Assembly (NCBI GenBank): GCA_023414975.1
Contig: JAEZMI010000022.1
Span: 1-8,084 of the forward strand
Reading direction: 5' to 3'
From: Pseudomonadota bacterium
GTDB lineage: Bacteria > Pseudomonadota > Alphaproteobacteria > Rhizobiales > Xanthobacteraceae
DNA: 8,084 bases
The notes beneath the pieces are model-generated. The model was given only the letters and a program-made list of their open reading frames with translations. It had not been told where the DNA came from and did no database searches. The translations under genes and the position numbers were made by a program. Shown here piece after piece: positions 6,804 through 8,084 of this stretch (its first letter is position 1; the number at the start of each line of letters is the position of its first letter).

Positions 6804-7030
6804 GGGGCGAGGGCTGCGAACGCTGGGGGACGGGACGCGCGCGGCGGCACGCGCCGCAACGTATCGGTCAACCGGCCGGCTTGTGAAGCCGTGTGCTGGC
6901 CCGACACCGCCCTGTGAATGGCGGGAACCGTCGGCGCTGGCGCGGCTTCTGCATGATCAACGCCGCAATTTTCCTGTAAGGAGAGGGACGTCGCCCCGCG
7001 GCAGGGCGGTCGGACCGGAAGGGAATGAGA
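6804..7030. promoter_or_regulatory. Divergent intergenic region between the LysR and AI-2E-family genes
   Basis: This 227-nt gap should hold promoters for both divergent genes. The clearest structure is CGGCTT 6877-6882 with AAGCCG 6886-6891 (perfect 6-bp arms, 3-nt centre), a possible operator or small hairpin. CCGCC 6907-6911 with GGCGG 6920-6924 is weaker. The stretch CAATTTTCCTGTAAGGAG (6966-6983) is the most AT-rich part and may include promoter elements for the plus-strand gene, but I cannot place a convincing -35/-10 pair. AAGGGA (7019-7024) is the ribosome binding site for the ATG at 7031. No gene is supported here. Confidence 0.4.
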
Positions 7031-8084
7031 ATGGCCTGGCACAAGCAGGTGACGTTCTGGGTGTCGGCGCTGGTGGTGGTGATCGTCGCCGCCTGGCTGA
7101 TGTCCAGCGTGGTGCTGCCCTTCGTCGCCGGCCTCGCGCTGGCCTATTTCCTCAACCCGGTGACCACGCGGCTGGAGAATTGGGGGGTGAACCGGCTGGT
7201 CGCCTCGCTCGCCACCATCACCTTCACCCTGCTGATCGGCATCCTCTTGATGCTGCTGGTGGTGCCGATCTTCGGCTCGCAGCTCGCCGCCTTCATCGAA
7301 CGGCTGCCGGAATATATCGGCAAGCTGCAGAACCTGATGGCGGGCGAGGACGCGGCGTGGCTGCGCAATTTCGTCGGCGACCGGATGCCGGCCATCCGGC
7401 AGGGGATGAACGAGCTGGTGTCGCAGGGCGCGACCTACATGCTCACGTTCATCCAGTCGATCTGGACCGGCGGGCAGGCGCTGATCTCGCTGTTCTCGCT
7501 GCTGGTCATCACGCCGGTTGTCGCCTTCTACATCCTCAACGACTGGAACCACATGGTGGACAAGGTCGATGGCTGGCTGCCGGTGCGCAACCGCGAGGTG
7601 ATCCGCACGCTGGCGCGGCGCATGGACCGGGCGATCGCCGGCTTCGTGCGCGGACAGTCGCTGGTGTGCGTGATTCTCGGCACCTTCTACGCCGTGAGCC
7701 TGACCATGGCCGGGCTGAATTTCGGCTTCGTCATCGGCTTCGTTTCGGGGATCATCACCTTCATCCCCTATGTCGGCTCGCTCACCGGGCTGGTGCTCGC
7801 CGGCGGCGTCGCCATCGTCCAGTTCTTCCCGGATTACTGGATGATCGGCCTCATCATCGGCATCTTCGTCTTCGGTCAGTTCGTCGAGGGCTACATCCTC
7901 TCGCCCAAGCTGGTGGGCGACAGCGTGGGCCTGCACCCGGTGTGGCTGATGTTCGCCCTGCTGGCCTTTGGCTATCTGCTCGGTTTCCTCGGCCTGCTGC
8001 TGGCGGTGCCGCTCGCGGCGGCGGCGGGGGTTCTGGTGCGCTTCGCCATCGACCAGTACCTGCAAAGCCCGCTCTACACGGGCG
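7031..8084 (+). CDS. AI-2E/PerM-family membrane transporter (3'-partial)
   Basis: At least 351 residues of an inner-membrane protein of the AI-2E family exporter/permease group (TqsA/PerM-like); the frame is open at the window end. Hydrophobic segments lie near 8-42 and 55-82, followed by a long soluble segment (about 85-145), then membrane segments near 150-170 and 210-335. Family blocks are TPVVAFYILNDW (161-172), FVRGQSLVCVILG (205-217), FIPYVGSLTG (244-253), and FVEGYILSPKLVGDSVGLHPVW (284-305). ATG 7031 is preferred to ATG 7025 because AAGGGA (7019-7024) is properly spaced from it and touches the earlier one. The protein looks nearly complete at the edge, since members are often 350-400 residues. 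Substrate assignment in this family is poor, and autoinducer-2 export should not be assumed. In many alphaproteobacteria a DnaA-like/HdaA gene follows such a gene; that lies outside this window. Confidence 0.9.
   Translation, partial: MAWHKQVTFWVSALVVVIVAAWLMSSVVLPFVAGLALAYFLNPVTTRLENWGVNRLVASLATITFTLLIGILLMLLVVPIFGSQLAAFIERLPEYIGKLQNLMAGEDAAWLRNFVGDRMPAIRQGMNELVSQGATYMLTFIQSIWTGGQALISLFSLLVITPVVAFYILNDWNHMVDKVDGWLPVRNREVIRTLARRMDRAIAGFVRGQSLVCVILGTFYAVSLTMAGLNFGFVIGFVSGIITFIPYVGSLTGLVLAGGVAIVQFFPDYWMIGLIIGIFVFGQFVEGYILSPKLVGDSVGLHPVWLMFALLAFGYLLGFLGLLLAVPLAAAAGVLVRFAIDQYLQSPLYTG

Noticed and set aside
6953..6979. Eight-codon mini-ORF (MINAAIFL) upstream of the AI-2E-family gene, as a leader peptide
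   Set aside because: It has no ribosome binding site, no run of regulatory codons and no terminator/antiterminator pair after it. An ORF this short is expected by chance.
6749..8065. 438-codon open frame on the minus strand opposite the AI-2E-family gene
   Set aside because: The product is again a charged, His/Gln/Asp-rich shadow of a membrane protein. It overlaps the start of the LysR gene in another frame and has no domain.

Overview
The window is GC-rich, densely packed DNA with alphaproteobacterial style: GC-rich third codon positions, ATGA gene overlaps, and dispersed CCCTCTCC/GGAGAGGG intergenic hairpins. The most likely source is a member of the Hyphomicrobiales; a Xanthobacteraceae-like genome is a guess. 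I see no phage, transposase, CRISPR, tRNA or rRNA.

Layout. From about 5700 down to 1, on the minus strand, lies one apparent operon for a branched-chain-amino-acid type (HAAT/Liv family) ABC transporter. In transcription order it holds a Rid-family enamine/imine deaminase-like protein (5666-5172, GTG start), a periplasmic binding protein (5016-3895), a fused LivH-LivM permease (3614-1590), the ATPases LivG (1593-811) and LivF (806-30), and the first 11 codons of a further gene (33-1, running off the window). The last four genes overlap by 4 nt or lie 4 nt apart, so they are probably translationally coupled. A LysR-type regulator (6803-5907) lies upstream in the same direction. On the plus strand, diverging from the regulator, an AI-2E/PerM-family membrane protein begins at 7031 and runs off the right end; it looks unrelated to the transporter operon.

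How it works together. The binding protein captures an amino acid or related compound in the periplasm, the fused permease carries it across the inner membrane, and LivG/LivF power transport. The Rid protein suggests that the substrate or its catabolism yields reactive enamine/imine intermediates. The 240-nt gap between the regulator and the Rid gene holds a 27-bp near-perfect dyad of LysR-box form (ATAA-N7-TTAT, T-N11-A). It is centred about 64 bp upstream of the start site predicted from a TTGACC -35 element, which is the classical position for a LysR-family activator. This makes the adjacent LysR protein the likely regulator of the operon.

Most of the window is conventional. The points worth a second look are the operator/promoter arrangement, five 15-bp tandem repeats in the leader of the binding-protein gene, a cluster of strong hairpins between the binding-protein and permease genes, the LivH-LivM fusion, and an in-frame 21-bp duplication at the start of livF. 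I found no convincing new biological system.
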